This document shows, in pieces, positions 8,438 through 18,524 of a stretch of 64,000 nt of DNA. A program made the translations under genes and the position numbers. How positions within the stretch are numbered: the stretch's first letter is position 1; each line of letters begins with the position of its first letter. Source of the stretch: Bacteroidota bacterium (GTDB lineage: Bacteria > Bacteroidota > Bacteroidia > Bacteroidales > Lentimicrobiaceae); NCBI GenBank assembly GCA_023434665.1, contig JAEYSM010000043.1, positions 1 through 64,000 of the forward strand, written 5' to 3'. The notes under the pieces were generated by a model. It saw only the letters and a list, made by a program, of their open reading frames with translations. It made no database searches and had not been told where the DNA came from.

Positions 8438-9535
8438 TTAGTTCATAATTTTGCGCTTGTTGAGAGCCTGCTGATATTTCCAGGCGTTGACATTGTGCTG
8501 TTCGAGGGTAACCGCGAAGTTGTGATACCCCGAAAAGTCCTCGCGTGCACAGAAGAACATGTATGAATGTTCCTCATGATCGAGCACTGCATCAATCGAC
8601 GAAACTGAAGGCAGGCAGATGGGTCCGGGAGGAAGACCGGTGTATTTGTAGGTGTTATAGGGTGAATCTATTTCCTTGTAGATATTGAGCACCCGGCGGA
8701 TATTGAAGTTTCCGTGTGCAAATACCAGCGTGGGGTCGGCTTCGAGCAGCCAGCCTTTATTTAATCTGTTGAGGTAAACGCCGGCAACACGTGCCTTTTC
8801 GTCATTCATGTTGGTTTCCTTTTCAACGATAGAGGCCAGGGTAATCACCTGATGGGCATCCATGCCAAGTTCTTTCATTTTGGCGGTCCTGTTGTCGTTC
8901 CAGAATCTGTTGGATTCCTTTTTCATCCGTTCGAGGAAATCGCGTGCGGTAGTGTTCCAGTAAACCTCATAAGTATTTGGAATCATAATGGTGAAGATAC
9001 TGGCCGGTGTTACGCCCAGTGAGTCGAGATACTGGCTGTTCTGCATAAGAGATATCAGCGTAAGCGAATCAGCTTCAATTTGTTGGGCAATACGACCTGC
9101 CAGTTGATCGGGGTATCTGACGTTATGAAAAACGACTTTAACGGGGTCCTGGTCGCCGCTCCTTAATTTATTGACCAGATCGAGGTTGCTCATCCCGTTT
9201 TGCAGGTTGTATTGTCCGGGTTTTACGATCCCTTCGTATTTTTTTAAACGTGCCACCAGCTCAAAATTGTTACGATGGATGATATATCCGCCCGAATAGA
9301 GTGTTTTTTTAACATCATCGAAAGTGCTTCCGGTTGGGATCCGGATGCTTGATGTCTGTTCATTGAGCACGTAAACATTTGATGCGTAAAGCAGGGTATA
9401 TGCATAATACAATCCGCCCCCGATGATCAGCAACAGCAATAATATCCACCTGGAAGTGCGACCTCGTTTCTTTGGTTTTCTGTGGCTATAACCCGGGTGA
9501 TAAGTTTGTCTGCTCATCCTTATTTTCTTTAACAT
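8438..9535 (-). CDS. mltG: Endolytic murein transglycosylase MltG
   Basis: The protein has 365 residues: a short basic cytoplasmic tail, one membrane helix (WILLLLLIIGGGLYYAY, about 30-46), a LysM-like segment, and the YceG/MltG catalytic domain with ASIVEKET (catalytic Glu238) and GVYLNRL. MltG cuts nascent glycan strands near the membrane and helps terminate peptidoglycan polymerisation. The start overlaps the end of the acetyltransferase gene by 50 nt. An internal ATG at 9517 reduces the overlap to 32 nt and keeps the whole membrane segment, so the exact start is uncertain. Its neighbours dapF and the mutase fit an envelope operon. Confidence 0.93.
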   Translation of the reverse strand: MLKKIRMSRQTYHPGYSHRKPKKRGRTSRWILLLLLIIGGGLYYAYTLLYASNVYVLNEQTSSIRIPTGSTFDDVKKTLYSGGYIIHRNNFELVARLKKYEGIVKPGQYNLQNGMSNLDLVNKLRSGDQDPVKVVFHNVRYPDQLAGRIAQQIEADSLTLISLMQNSQYLDSLGVTPASIFTIMIPNTYEVYWNTTARDFLERMKKESNRFWNDNRTAKMKELGMDAHQVITLASIVEKETNMNDEKARVAGVYLNRLNKGWLLEADPTLVFAHGNFNIRRVLNIYKEIDSPYNTYKYTGLPPGPICLPSVSSIDAVLDHEEHSYMFFCAREDFSGYHNFAVTLEQHNVNAWKYQQALNKRKIMN

Positions 9536-10043
9536 TTAAACATTGCAATAAAACTTCATCTATCCATTTCCCTTTGAACAGATGCCATTCACGGCGCATA
9601 CCAGTGTTCTGAAAGCCGTGTTTGACGAACAAATGTAAGTTAATTTCTTTATCCACAGGAACATGGCAGTATATCTGATGCAAATTGAGCGTATTAAATG
9701 CATAATCTTTCATCAATTCGATGGATTCGCCTGCATATCCCTGGTTGCGGTAATTCCCTGATATTAAGATGCCAATTTCAGCCCTCCGGTGCAAAGGGTC
9801 GAAGTCGAACAGATCAATGGCTCCCACTGGCGTGTTGGTTTCGTCGTTACGGATAATGATGAGACGCAGTTGCCTGGATGCAAAGATGTCACCTGCATTT
9901 ATTATATACTGTTCAATGTCGAACCTTGAGTATGGGGTTATGGTGTTGCTGACCTGCCATACCTCCCGGTCGTTCTCCCAAAGGTAAAGTAGTTGGGCGT
10001 CATCAGGTTCCAGGGCTCTCAGGCTTATGTTCTTTCCAATCAT
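9486..10043 (-). CDS. GNAT family N-acetyltransferase (RimL/SpeG-like)
   Basis: The protein has 185 residues and a GNAT fold. It opens with SLRALEPDDAQLLYLWEN, typical of the RimJ/RimL/SpeG subgroup. The acetyl-CoA pyrophosphate loop is visible as YRNQGYAGES, following the GILISGN strand. The substrate cannot be read from sequence; polyamines, ribosomal N-termini and small amines are all known for close relatives. The 3' end overlaps mltG, and the gene lies 60 nt after dapF, which suggests co-transcription rather than a clear metabolic link. Confidence 0.85.
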   Translation of the reverse strand: MIGKNISLRALEPDDAQLLYLWENDREVWQVSNTITPYSRFDIEQYIINAGDIFASRQLRLIIIRNDETNTPVGAIDLFDFDPLHRRAEIGILISGNYRNQGYAGESIELMKDYAFNTLNLHQIYCHVPVDKEINLHLFVKHGFQNTGMRREWHLFKGKWIDEVLLQCLNVKENKDEQTNLSPGL

Positions 10044-10103
10044 TAGAGGTGATGTTAGGTTGGTTGATATTTCCTTTCCGTATAACGGAAGTTTCTGACC
10101 AGA

Positions 10104-10886
10104 TCATAGGATAGTGGTTTCTCCTGCAAAGACCAGTGTTGCAGGTCCTTTCAAATGAATATTAGTAAAAGTATCGGGAGAAATATCATAAGTAACGGTT
10201 AATTGCCCTCCTTTAGTCTCCACCTTCCATTGCCGCTCATTGGTAAGTAAACCTGCAACAATGGCTGAGGCGGTTACTCCTGTTCCGCATGAAAGCGTTT
10301 CATTTTCAACTCCTTTCTCAAAAGTTCTTACCGAGATAAATCCGGGTTGCATGGTCATCCAGTTGACATTAACGCCTGCAGGCTGAAACCGGTAATCACT
10401 CCTGATGACGGGTCCTTCAAGGGCAGGTTCAACAACATCGATATTTTCGACCAGTTTTACGACATGCGGGGTGCCTGTATTGACATACCATAGTCCGTCA
10501 ACTTTCGTTGGATGCTCTGTGTCATTCATTGAAATTTCGACTTCCCACAATCTTTCGGAGACCAGTTCGGCTTTGGCAGAGTGAAATCCATCATCGGCAG
10601 TAAAGGATATCCCCTGTACGGCAATTTCGAGCATTTTACACAAGGCAACTGCACAGCGTGCTCCATTGCCGCACATGGTGGCCCTGCTACCGTCGCTGTT
10701 GAAATAGTGCATTTGAAAATCAGCATCCAAAGAAGGTCTTAATATTATCAGTCCGTCGGCACCAATGCCGAAATGGCGGTCGCAGGCTTCTTTAATTTTA
10801 GCAGGGGTGGGGATGATTGGATTGCGAAACCCGTCTATGAGGATAAAATCATTCCCTGTTCCGTGAAATTTATAGAATGGTGTCAT
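10104..10886 (-). CDS. dapF: Diaminopimelate epimerase
   Basis: The protein has 260 residues. The two catalytic cysteines are present: Cys72 in MCGNGARC and Cys200 in ETLSCGTGVTAS. It converts LL- to meso-diaminopimelate for lysine and peptidoglycan synthesis in the cytosol. It is the first gene of the minus-strand envelope run. Its translation start region is tandemly duplicated (10871-10922), placing a nine-codon ORF directly upstream whose stop overlaps the dapF start. The true start is ATG 10886, because only this one continues into the conserved KFHGTGNDF. Confidence 0.95.
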   Translation of the reverse strand: MTPFYKFHGTGNDFILIDGFRNPIIPTPAKIKEACDRHFGIGADGLIILRPSLDADFQMHYFNSDGSRATMCGNGARCAVALCKMLEIAVQGISFTADDGFHSAKAELVSERLWEVEISMNDTEHPTKVDGLWYVNTGTPHVVKLVENIDVVEPALEGPVIRSDYRFQPAGVNVNWMTMQPGFISVRTFEKGVENETLSCGTGVTASAIVAGLLTNERQWKVETKGGQLTVTYDISPDTFTNIHLKGPATLVFAGETTIL

Positions 10887-10922
10887 AATAGTTCAATATA
10901 GAATGGTGTCATAATAGTTCAG
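10871..10922 (-). repeat. 26-bp tandem duplication spanning the dapF start codon
   Basis: Two 26-nt copies, 10871-10896 and 10897-10922, differ only at the last base. Each contains the ATG and the first codons of dapF (MTPFY). The 26-nt shift places the upstream copy out of frame. It reads MTPFYIELL then TGA (10912 to 10883), overlapping the real ATG as ATGA. Confidence 0.9.
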
Positions 10923-11216
10923 TTTCTTGTCAAACAGCATATCATCATATTCAGTTTTGCGGGTTATTGACAAAATGGCATGAAAACTGTTATTGTAAAT
11001 ATAAGACAAAATAACAGACATCCGCAAATGCCCAACATTTTACAAAAATAAGCAGAGTTTTATGCGGTTTGCAGATAGGATTAATATGCCATGACTGGCT
11101 TAACAATTTTTAACAGCGGTAATAAAAGAACGGTATGTAAATTGCGTTGTATCTGGCTGAAGCATATAAATAGCAAACTAAGCCTATAATTAAGCAAACT
11201 AGAGGAGAATAATTTT
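10887..11216. other. Divergent intergenic region dapF/htrA
   Basis: This 330-bp region lies between divergent genes. It holds the second copy of the dapF start duplication and a Shine-Dalgarno-like GAGGAG (11201-11206) before htrA, which is unusual among these mostly SD-less starts. I found no good TAnnTTTG element for either gene. A 23-codon ORF at 10980-11051 is probably chance. Confidence 0.6.
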
Positions 11217-12680
11217 ATGAAGACTGTACTTAAAAAGATTGGGACCGGTTTAATGATTGCAATAACCGGGGGACTGATTGCTTTAGGAGCTGACAGGTTG
11301 ACTGAAGACAGGCAAACCATGAGCAGTTCGTATAATGAACAAATACCGGCATACCTTACCAGTAATCCGATTCCTTCGCCAATGACATTACCCGATTTTA
11401 CTGTTGCGGCTGACAACACCATCCATTCGGTGGTGCATATAAAAACCGAATATCAAAGCAGACGCAGCAGCGTATATGATTACTTTTTTGATTTTCATGA
11501 CTTTTTCGGAGACAGGAGGGGTGGTACACCTCAACCGGCCATAGCTTCGGGATCGGGCGTTATCATCAGTCCTGACGGATATATCGTAACCAACAATCAC
11601 GTAGTGGCTGAATCGGACAAGATTACCGTTACATTAAACAACAAGAGGACTTTTGATGCCAAAGTTATAGGTACAGATCCTTCAACCGACCTGGCTGTGA
11701 TCAAAATAGAAGCTAAAGAGTTACCCTTCATGATGTTTGGAAATTCCGACAACCTTAAAATAGGAGAGTGGGTGCTTGCAGTGGGAAATCCATTCAACCT
11801 CACCTCAACAGTAACAGCCGGTATTGTGAGTGCAAAAGCACGTAATATCAATATTCTCGGATCGCCCGATGGCTCAGCCATTGAGTCGTTTATCCAGACT
11901 GACGCGGCAGTGAACAGAGGTAATAGTGGTGGTGCACTTGTGAATACTCAGGGCGAATTGGTGGGTATTAATGCGGCAATAGCATCAGGTACAGGTTATT
12001 ATGCCGGCTATTCATTTGCAATACCATCAAATATTGTTAGAAAAGTGGCAGCCGATTTAAGAGATTACGGAACAGTTCAGAGAGCCTATATTGGAGTTAG
12101 CATCAGGGAACTGGACAATCAACTGGCAAATGAAGCAGGGATTGAGGAACTCTCGGGTGTGTATGTGGCCGATGTGACTGAAAACGGAGCTGCCAAAGAA
12201 GCAGGTATAAAATCTGGCGATGTTATTTTGAAAGTTGAAAATTTTGACGTAAATTCCCCTTCGGAATTACTTGAAGTGATTGGACAGCATAATCCCGGCG
12301 ACAGGGTGAATCTAACCGTAAGAAGGAACAACAAGGACATGAATATCAATGTTGTTCTGAAGAATCGTGACGGAAGCACCGACCTGGCAAAAAGAGAAGA
12401 TATCAACGCGGGTTCTATGCTGGGAGCATCCTTTAAGTCGGTTCCCGAAAGTTCAATGAAAAGCCTTGGTATTGAGTACGGCCTGCAAGTGTCAGGACTA
12501 AGGGCAGGTAAATTAAGAGATGCGGGAATCAAAGAAGGTTTCATCATCACAAAAGTGGATGGAAAACCCATCAGAACCGAACAAGACCTTGTGACTGCTA
12601 TCTCCAATAAAGAAGGTGGAGTTTTGGTTGAAGGAATTTATCCTAACCGCACAAGGGCATACTACGGATTTGGCTTGTAG
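11217..12680 (+). CDS. degP: Do/DegP-family periplasmic serine protease (HtrA)
   Basis: The protein has 487 residues. An N-terminal hydrophobic signal/anchor (about 8-24) precedes a trypsin-like domain with the complete triad His128 (TNNHVV), Asp158 (STDLAVIKI) and Ser237 (NRGNSGGAL). Two PDZ domains follow (about 285-380 and 395-487), the DegP/DegQ architecture. It degrades or refolds misfolded envelope proteins. An SD-like GAGGAG lies 11 nt before the ATG. A long, unassigned upstream region may hold stress-responsive control, but I could not identify a specific operator. Confidence 0.94.
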   Translation: MKTVLKKIGTGLMIAITGGLIALGADRLTEDRQTMSSSYNEQIPAYLTSNPIPSPMTLPDFTVAADNTIHSVVHIKTEYQSRRSSVYDYFFDFHDFFGDRRGGTPQPAIASGSGVIISPDGYIVTNNHVVAESDKITVTLNNKRTFDAKVIGTDPSTDLAVIKIEAKELPFMMFGNSDNLKIGEWVLAVGNPFNLTSTVTAGIVSAKARNINILGSPDGSAIESFIQTDAAVNRGNSGGALVNTQGELVGINAAIASGTGYYAGYSFAIPSNIVRKVAADLRDYGTVQRAYIGVSIRELDNQLANEAGIEELSGVYVADVTENGAAKEAGIKSGDVILKVENFDVNSPSELLEVIGQHNPGDRVNLTVRRNNKDMNINVVLKNRDGSTDLAKREDINAGSMLGASFKSVPESSMKSLGIEYGLQVSGLRAGKLRDAGIKEGFIITKVDGKPIRTEQDLVTAISNKEGGVLVEGIYPNRTRAYYGFGL

Positions 12681-12699
12681 TGCTTTTACGCAGGTTACT

Positions 12700-12725
12700 G
12701 GCAGATTGAATGCCGGCTGCCTTTT
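12700..12725 (+). terminator. Possible weak terminator after htrA
   Basis: GGCAG (12700-12704) can pair with CTGCC (12717-12721), followed by only four T residues. The stem is short, so termination is doubtful. Confidence 0.3.
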
Positions 12726-12730
12726 ATGAG

Positions 12731-12755
12731 GCCGTTTAATTGAACTTTAAACGGC
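12731..12755 (+). other. Perfect 9-bp inverted repeat in the rpoD leader
   Basis: GCCGTTTAA (12731-12739) and TTAAACGGC (12747-12755) flank a 7-nt loop and lack a T-tract. The repeat lies 60 nt before the rpoD ATG. It could be a 5' UTR hairpin, a protein-binding site or the end of a processed htrA message. Confidence 0.5.
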
Positions 12756-12814
12756 GCTAAACTGTTATTCAACAACTACAGGGTATTGTGAAATACTCTT
12801 TAAAGACAACATTT

Positions 12815-13681
12815 ATGAGACAATTAAAAATAATAAAATCAATAACCAACCGTGAAACTGCGTCTCTCGATAAATACCTTCAGGATATCGGGAAGGAAGA
12901 GTTGATTAGTGCCGAAGAGGAAGTTGTTCTGGCCCAGCGAATTAAACAGGGCGACCAGAAGGCTCTCGATAAACTTTGCAAAGCGAACCTTCGTTTTGTG
13001 GTTTCGGTTGCTAAGCAATACCAAAATCAGGGACTTAGTCTGCCCGATCTGATTAATGAAGGAAATCTGGGGTTGATTAAGGCAGCACAGCGTTTTGATG
13101 AAACCAGAGGCTTTAAATTTATTTCTTATGCCGTTTGGTGGATTAGACAAAGCATTCTTCAAGCCTTAGCCGAACAATCAAGAATAGTGAGATTGCCTCT
13201 TAACCAGGTGGGATCTCTGAATAAAATTAAAAAGGAATCGTCAAGACTGGAGCAAAAGTTTGAGAGACCGCCTTCACCTGACGAAATAGCTGAATCACTG
13301 GAAATACCTGAATATAAGATTGATGCTGCACTCAAGATATCGACCAGATATATCTCAATGGACGCCCCATTGACCGAAGATGAGGATATGAAGTTCATTG
13401 ATGTGTTTGTGGATGAAGATACCCCTGTAACAGATGCAGGACTGATGCGCGAATCTCTTGCAAGAGAAATCCAGCGGTCATTGGCTACTTTAACTGAGAA
13501 AGAAAGAGATGTTGTTAATTTGTATTACGGAATTGGTATGAACCATGGCTTAACGCTCGAAGAGATTGGTGCAAAATTCGATCTTACCAGGGAGCGTGTG
13601 CGGCAGATTAAGGAAAAGGCCATCAGAAGATTAAAACATACATCGAGAAGTAAGCTTCTGAAGTCCTATTTAGGACAATAA
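12815..13681 (+). CDS. rpoD: Primary RNA polymerase sigma factor RpoD (Bacteroidota short type)
   Basis: The protein has 288 residues. ATG 12815 gives the family-typical N-terminus MRQLKIIKSITNRE; a GTG at 12788 would add nine atypical residues. Region 1.2 (SLDKYLQDIG), region 2 (NLRFVVSVAKQYQNQGL, GFKFISYAVWWIRQSI), region 3 and region 4 (LTLEEIGAKFDLTRERVRQI) are intact. Region 1.1 is absent, as usual for Bacteroidota, whose housekeeping sigma recognises TTG/TAnnTTTG promoters. Many such elements occur in this window, so the factor and its sites agree. A strong hairpin terminator follows, so it is probably monocistronic. Confidence 0.96.
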   Translation: MRQLKIIKSITNRETASLDKYLQDIGKEELISAEEEVVLAQRIKQGDQKALDKLCKANLRFVVSVAKQYQNQGLSLPDLINEGNLGLIKAAQRFDETRGFKFISYAVWWIRQSILQALAEQSRIVRLPLNQVGSLNKIKKESSRLEQKFERPPSPDEIAESLEIPEYKIDAALKISTRYISMDAPLTEDEDMKFIDVFVDEDTPVTDAGLMRESLAREIQRSLATLTEKERDVVNLYYGIGMNHGLTLEEIGAKFDLTRERVRQIKEKAIRRLKHTSRSKLLKSYLGQ

Positions 13682-13718
13682 TTTATTGGCCGAAAAGTTT
13701 ATTTTAATGTCTATTAAA

Positions 13719-13750
13719 AAAGGGAGGTTTTGTATAACCTTCTTTTTTTT
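13719..13750 (+). terminator. Intrinsic terminator after rpoD
   Basis: AAGGGAGGTT pairs with AACCTTCTTT across the loop TTGTAT (two G-T pairs), with a long T-tract to 13750. Confidence 0.8.
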
Positions 13751-13772
13751 TACTTTTACGTATTACCTTTTC

Positions 13773-13780
13773 TATTTTTG
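13773..13780 (+). promoter_or_regulatory. -7 element of the receiver gene
   Basis: TATTTTTG matches TAnnTTTG. It lies just after the rpoD terminator and 45 nt before the receiver ATG. The -33 position is T-rich without a clear TTG. Confidence 0.5.
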
Positions 13781-13825
13781 CGGATATATGATGTAAAACT
13801 CGTCTATAAACTATCTGAACTAAAA

Positions 13826-14197
13826 ATGAATTCCCCTATTAAAGTACTTATTGCAGAAGATAACATTTTAAATCAAAAAATCATTGCAGCTCTAGTCAAG
13901 CGACTGGGCTGGCAGTTTCTTATTGTGAGCGATGGAAAGCAAGCCCTTGATGAATGTTTTGAAAATGAATACGATGCCGTGTTGATGGACATTGATATGC
14001 CCGTAATGAACGGATGGGAAGCTACAATTGAAATAAAAAAAATAAAACCTGACTTACCGATAATTGCACTTACAGCCTACTCAGAAGAGTTCTTCAGGGA
14101 AAAAAGTTTTGCTTCGGGGATGGATTTCTTCCTGGCAAAGCCATATAATCATATGGAAATTGAGAGAACTGTTTTAAAGAGTCTTGAAAACAGATAG
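13826..14197 (+). CDS. Single-domain response regulator (CheY-like receiver)
   Basis: The protein has 123 residues from ATG 13826. The longer frame from 13730 runs through the promoter and is discarded. It is a receiver domain only: acidic pair Glu11-Asp12, phosphoacceptor Asp55 (LMDIDMPVMNG), Thr83 (ALTAYS) and Lys105 (FLAKPY). It lacks an output domain and resembles receivers of hybrid kinases, so it likely works by phosphotransfer or protein-protein contact. No partner kinase is adjacent; the nearest is the hybrid kinase at 22097-23848, a weak link at best. Confidence 0.88.
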   Translation: MNSPIKVLIAEDNILNQKIIAALVKRLGWQFLIVSDGKQALDECFENEYDAVLMDIDMPVMNGWEATIEIKKIKPDLPIIALTAYSEEFFREKSFASGMDFFLAKPYNHMEIERTVLKSLENR

Positions 14198-14218
14198 CCT
14201 TTCTTAATCTTTTTTACT

Positions 14219-14226
14219 TATTTTTG
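14219..14226 (+). promoter_or_regulatory. -7 element upstream of pyrG
   Basis: TATTTTTG lies about 100 nt before the pyrG ATG. Downstream of it, the 13-mer AATTTCTTCCGGG occurs twice (14235-14247 and 14285-14297), 50 nt apart, within the presumed leader. Confidence 0.45.
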
Positions 14227-14326
14227 TTTCCTTAAATTTCTTCCGGGGAATTTACAGACTTCTTGATGGGCATTATATCATTGCAATTTCTTCCGGGACA
14301 TTATTAAAGTTTTTATTTTGAGTATA

Positions 14327-15979
<1,653 letters not shown>

Positions 15980-16053
15980 ACTCAATTAATGAGTGTAGGC
16001 AGGGCCTGATGCCGTTAAAATAAAGCATGCTATTTATTTTCAAAGCTTTTAAC

Positions 16054-16061
16054 TAATTTTG
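16054..16061 (+). promoter_or_regulatory. -7 element of yidC
   Basis: TAATTTTG lies 30 nt before the yidC ATG. The region upstream is T-rich, without a clean TTG. Confidence 0.5.
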
Positions 16062-16091
16062 CGGCCTTAATACACTACTCAATATACCATT

Positions 16092-18023
16092 ATGAATAAG
16101 AATACTATTATTGGAATAGTTCTGATTTTTGCCCTGATGATTGGCTACAGCATCATGATGTCGCCATCAAAAGAGGAGATTGCTGCCAAAAAGCGTGAGC
16201 AGGATTCATTATATTTTCTACGTCAACAGCAAATAAATGACAGTATTTTGGCTGCTGCCGGTATGACTTTACCAACAGTCGACAGTTTGCCTGAGCCTCA
16301 GACCGCAGTGGTTGATTCGAACCAGGTAAGAAATGCTCTTTATGAGAATTTTGGCGAGTTTGCTTCCTCAGCAAATGGTGAAGATGCAGAATTTGTGGTT
16401 GAGTCTGACTTACTGAAAATTACTTTTACCTCCAAAGGTGGAAGAATTGGGACTGTGGAACTGAAAGATTATAAGACTTCGGGTGGCAATCCGCTGGTTC
16501 TCTTCAACAAAGATTCCTCTGATTTCAATATCGCATTCTTCTCAGGACTTCATGGTATAAATACAAGAGATCTCTATTTCAGGCCGGTGATTGAAAACCA
16601 GGGTGGTGTAACTGAAAACGGAATGAGGGTAAGTGGTAAAGACTCCCTTAACCTTGTTATGAGGGCTTATGCAGGTGCTGTTGATTCTACCGGCACAGGC
16701 AATAGTTATATTGAATACGTTTATACGGTATCGGGTGATAAGTACATGATTGATTACAGGGTAAATTTTGTTAACATGCAGGGAATCATTGCATCTAACA
16801 CCAAGGTAATCAATATTGACTGGGAGTCAAGACTTATCAACCAGGAAAAAAATATTGAGAATGAACGAAATACTACCACTGTTTACTATCGCCACTCTGA
16901 TGAGGAAGTGGACAATCTAAGCGAGAGGAAAAACGATCAGGTTACTGTGGGCACTCCGGTGCAATGGATTTCATATAGCCAGCAGTTCTTTTCGCAGACA
17001 TTAATTGCAGGCGATAAATTCCAGTCGGTTTCGATTGAAAAGGAGATGGAGGATAAAAAGGAGAACAAGTATCTGCAAAGGATGGCAAGTACCATTACCA
17101 TGCAATACAGTTCGACAGGTAACCAGACCTATGACTTTTCGTTTTATTTCGGGCCAAACAAGTACAATATTCTGAGGAAATATAAGCTGGATCTTGAAAA
17201 ACAGATTCCGCTGGGCTGGGGGTTCTTCCTGATGCAGTGGATTAACAGGTATGCCGTAATTCCGGTGTTTAATTTCCTCGAAGGTTTTAATCTCAATTAT
17301 GGTATTATCATTCTGATACTTACCATATTACTGAAGATAGTTTTATTCCCTATTGCCTATAAGACCTACATTTCATCTGCCAAGATGAGATTATTGAAGC
17401 CTGAAGTTGATGAAATCAATGCCAAATATCCAAAGCAGGATGATGCTGTGAAGAAACAGCAGGCGGTAATGTCACTCTATAAAAAGGCGGGGGTGAATCC
17501 CATGGCTGGATGTGTGCCTATGTTACTGCAGTTCCCTATCCTTATCGCGATGTTCAGGTTCTTCCCGGCATCAATTGAGCTAAGGCAGGAGGCTTTCTTG
17601 TGGGCTGACGACTTATCGAGTTATGACTCAATATTGGATCTTCCTTTCAATATTCCATTCTACGGCGACCACGTGAGTTTGTTCACACTGCTTATGACGA
17701 TCTCAACCATTATTTACACCAAAATAAATAATGATATGATGTCGAGTGGAAACCAGATGCCAGGTATGAAGACCATGATGTATATCATGCCAATAATGTT
17801 CCTTGGTTTCTTTAATAGTTATTCGGCTGGTTTAAGTTATTATTACCTTCTTGCTAACCTTATCACATTTGCTCAGATGTATGCAATACGTAGCTTTGTG
17901 AATGAGAATAAGCTCCATGCCCAGATACAGGAGAATAAAAAGAAACCTGTTAAGAAATCGGGTTTCCAGAAGAGGATGGAAGAATTAGCCAAGCAGCAGC
18001 AACAACAGAAAAAGAAACGCTAA
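16092..18023 (+). CDS. yidC: Membrane protein insertase YidC/Oxa1
   Basis: The protein has 643 residues. The N-terminal helix (TIIGIVLIFALMIGYSI) is followed by the large periplasmic domain of Gram-negative YidC (about 60-370). The conserved Oxa1 core then holds five membrane segments, with NYGIIILILTILLKIVLF and a charged hairpin (SSAKMRLLKPEVDEIN). The tail is strongly basic (KKPVKKSGFQKR, Gln run, KKKR), a form associated with ribosome contact. It inserts and folds inner-membrane proteins alone or with SecYEG. It stands between pyrG and a VOC gene and appears to be transcribed from its own promoter. Confidence 0.96.
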   Translation: MNKNTIIGIVLIFALMIGYSIMMSPSKEEIAAKKREQDSLYFLRQQQINDSILAAAGMTLPTVDSLPEPQTAVVDSNQVRNALYENFGEFASSANGEDAEFVVESDLLKITFTSKGGRIGTVELKDYKTSGGNPLVLFNKDSSDFNIAFFSGLHGINTRDLYFRPVIENQGGVTENGMRVSGKDSLNLVMRAYAGAVDSTGTGNSYIEYVYTVSGDKYMIDYRVNFVNMQGIIASNTKVINIDWESRLINQEKNIENERNTTTVYYRHSDEEVDNLSERKNDQVTVGTPVQWISYSQQFFSQTLIAGDKFQSVSIEKEMEDKKENKYLQRMASTITMQYSSTGNQTYDFSFYFGPNKYNILRKYKLDLEKQIPLGWGFFLMQWINRYAVIPVFNFLEGFNLNYGIIILILTILLKIVLFPIAYKTYISSAKMRLLKPEVDEINAKYPKQDDAVKKQQAVMSLYKKAGVNPMAGCVPMLLQFPILIAMFRFFPASIELRQEAFLWADDLSSYDSILDLPFNIPFYGDHVSLFTLLMTISTIIYTKINNDMMSSGNQMPGMKTMMYIMPIMFLGFFNSYSAGLSYYYLLANLITFAQMYAIRSFVNENKLHAQIQENKKKPVKKSGFQKRMEELAKQQQQQKKKR

Positions 18024-18047
18024 GTTTAAAAAAAACACTCAGTTGTA

Positions 18048-18524
18048 ATGGCAGTAAACGAAACACCGGGAAGAGCAGATGAAACACCTGGAAGAGTGGT
18101 TGAAACACCCGGAAGAGTAGTAGGGTTGGGTGGTATTTTTATCAAATATCAGAATCCCGATAGAATCCGTAGCTGGTATGGTGAGAATTTGGGAATTAAG
18201 ATTGATGAGTATGGGACAAGCTTTGAATGGCGCAAGAGTGCCAATCCCAACTCCAAAGGCTTCACTGTTTGGTCGCCCTTTTCCCAGGCATCCGAATATT
18301 TTCACCCTTCACAGAAAGAGGTAATGATTAATCTTAGGGTGGATGACCTTGATGCGTTGCTTCAAAAATTATCACGTATTGGAGTGCAAAGGGTAGGTGC
18401 TATTGAAGAAACCAACTATGGAAGGTTTGCCCACATCATTGATCCCGAGGGATTCAAGATAGAATTGTGGGAAGCCGATGATGCAGCCTACGATGAAATG
18501 ATAGGAGAAAACAGAACATTCTGA
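18048..18524 (+). CDS. VOC-fold (glyoxalase/bleomycin-resistance-like) protein with N-terminal heptapeptide repeats
   Basis: The protein has 158 residues. The VOC domain spans about 26-150 (GGIFIKYQNPDRIRSWYGEN, then RFAHIIDPEGFKIELWE with the usual metal-ligand Glu positions). Reaction and substrate are unknown. Before the domain are three tandem ETPGRxx heptapeptides (bases 18060-18122), absent from ordinary family members. A start at ATG 18048 is supported only by being the first ATG; if translation began after the repeats, it would use GTG or GTA codons. A 41/42-nt tandem array starts at its stop codon, so the gene is bracketed by repeats. Confidence 0.8.
   Translation: MAVNETPGRADETPGRVVETPGRVVGLGGIFIKYQNPDRIRSWYGENLGIKIDEYGTSFEWRKSANPNSKGFTVWSPFSQASEYFHPSQKEVMINLRVDDLDALLQKLSRIGVQRVGAIEETNYGRFAHIIDPEGFKIELWEADDAAYDEMIGENRTF
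18060..18122 (+). repeat. 3 x 21-nt in-frame tandem repeat (ETPGRxx)
   Basis: Units lie at 18060-18080, 18081-18101 and 18102-18122, sharing GAAACAC and GGAAGAG. They differ mainly at third positions, which suggests selection on protein sequence or a moderately old duplication. Confidence 0.9.

Noticed and set aside
10980..11051. Small 23-codon gene
   Set aside because: No ribosome-binding or promoter signal and no recognisable protein features; the length is expected by chance.
12119..12607. Antisense ORF of 162 codons inside htrA
   Set aside because: It mirrors the PDZ-coding region in a low-stop frame and shows no domain.
18048..18524. Antibiotic (bleomycin) resistance gene
   Set aside because: Only the generic VOC fold is visible; this fold serves many unrelated reactions.
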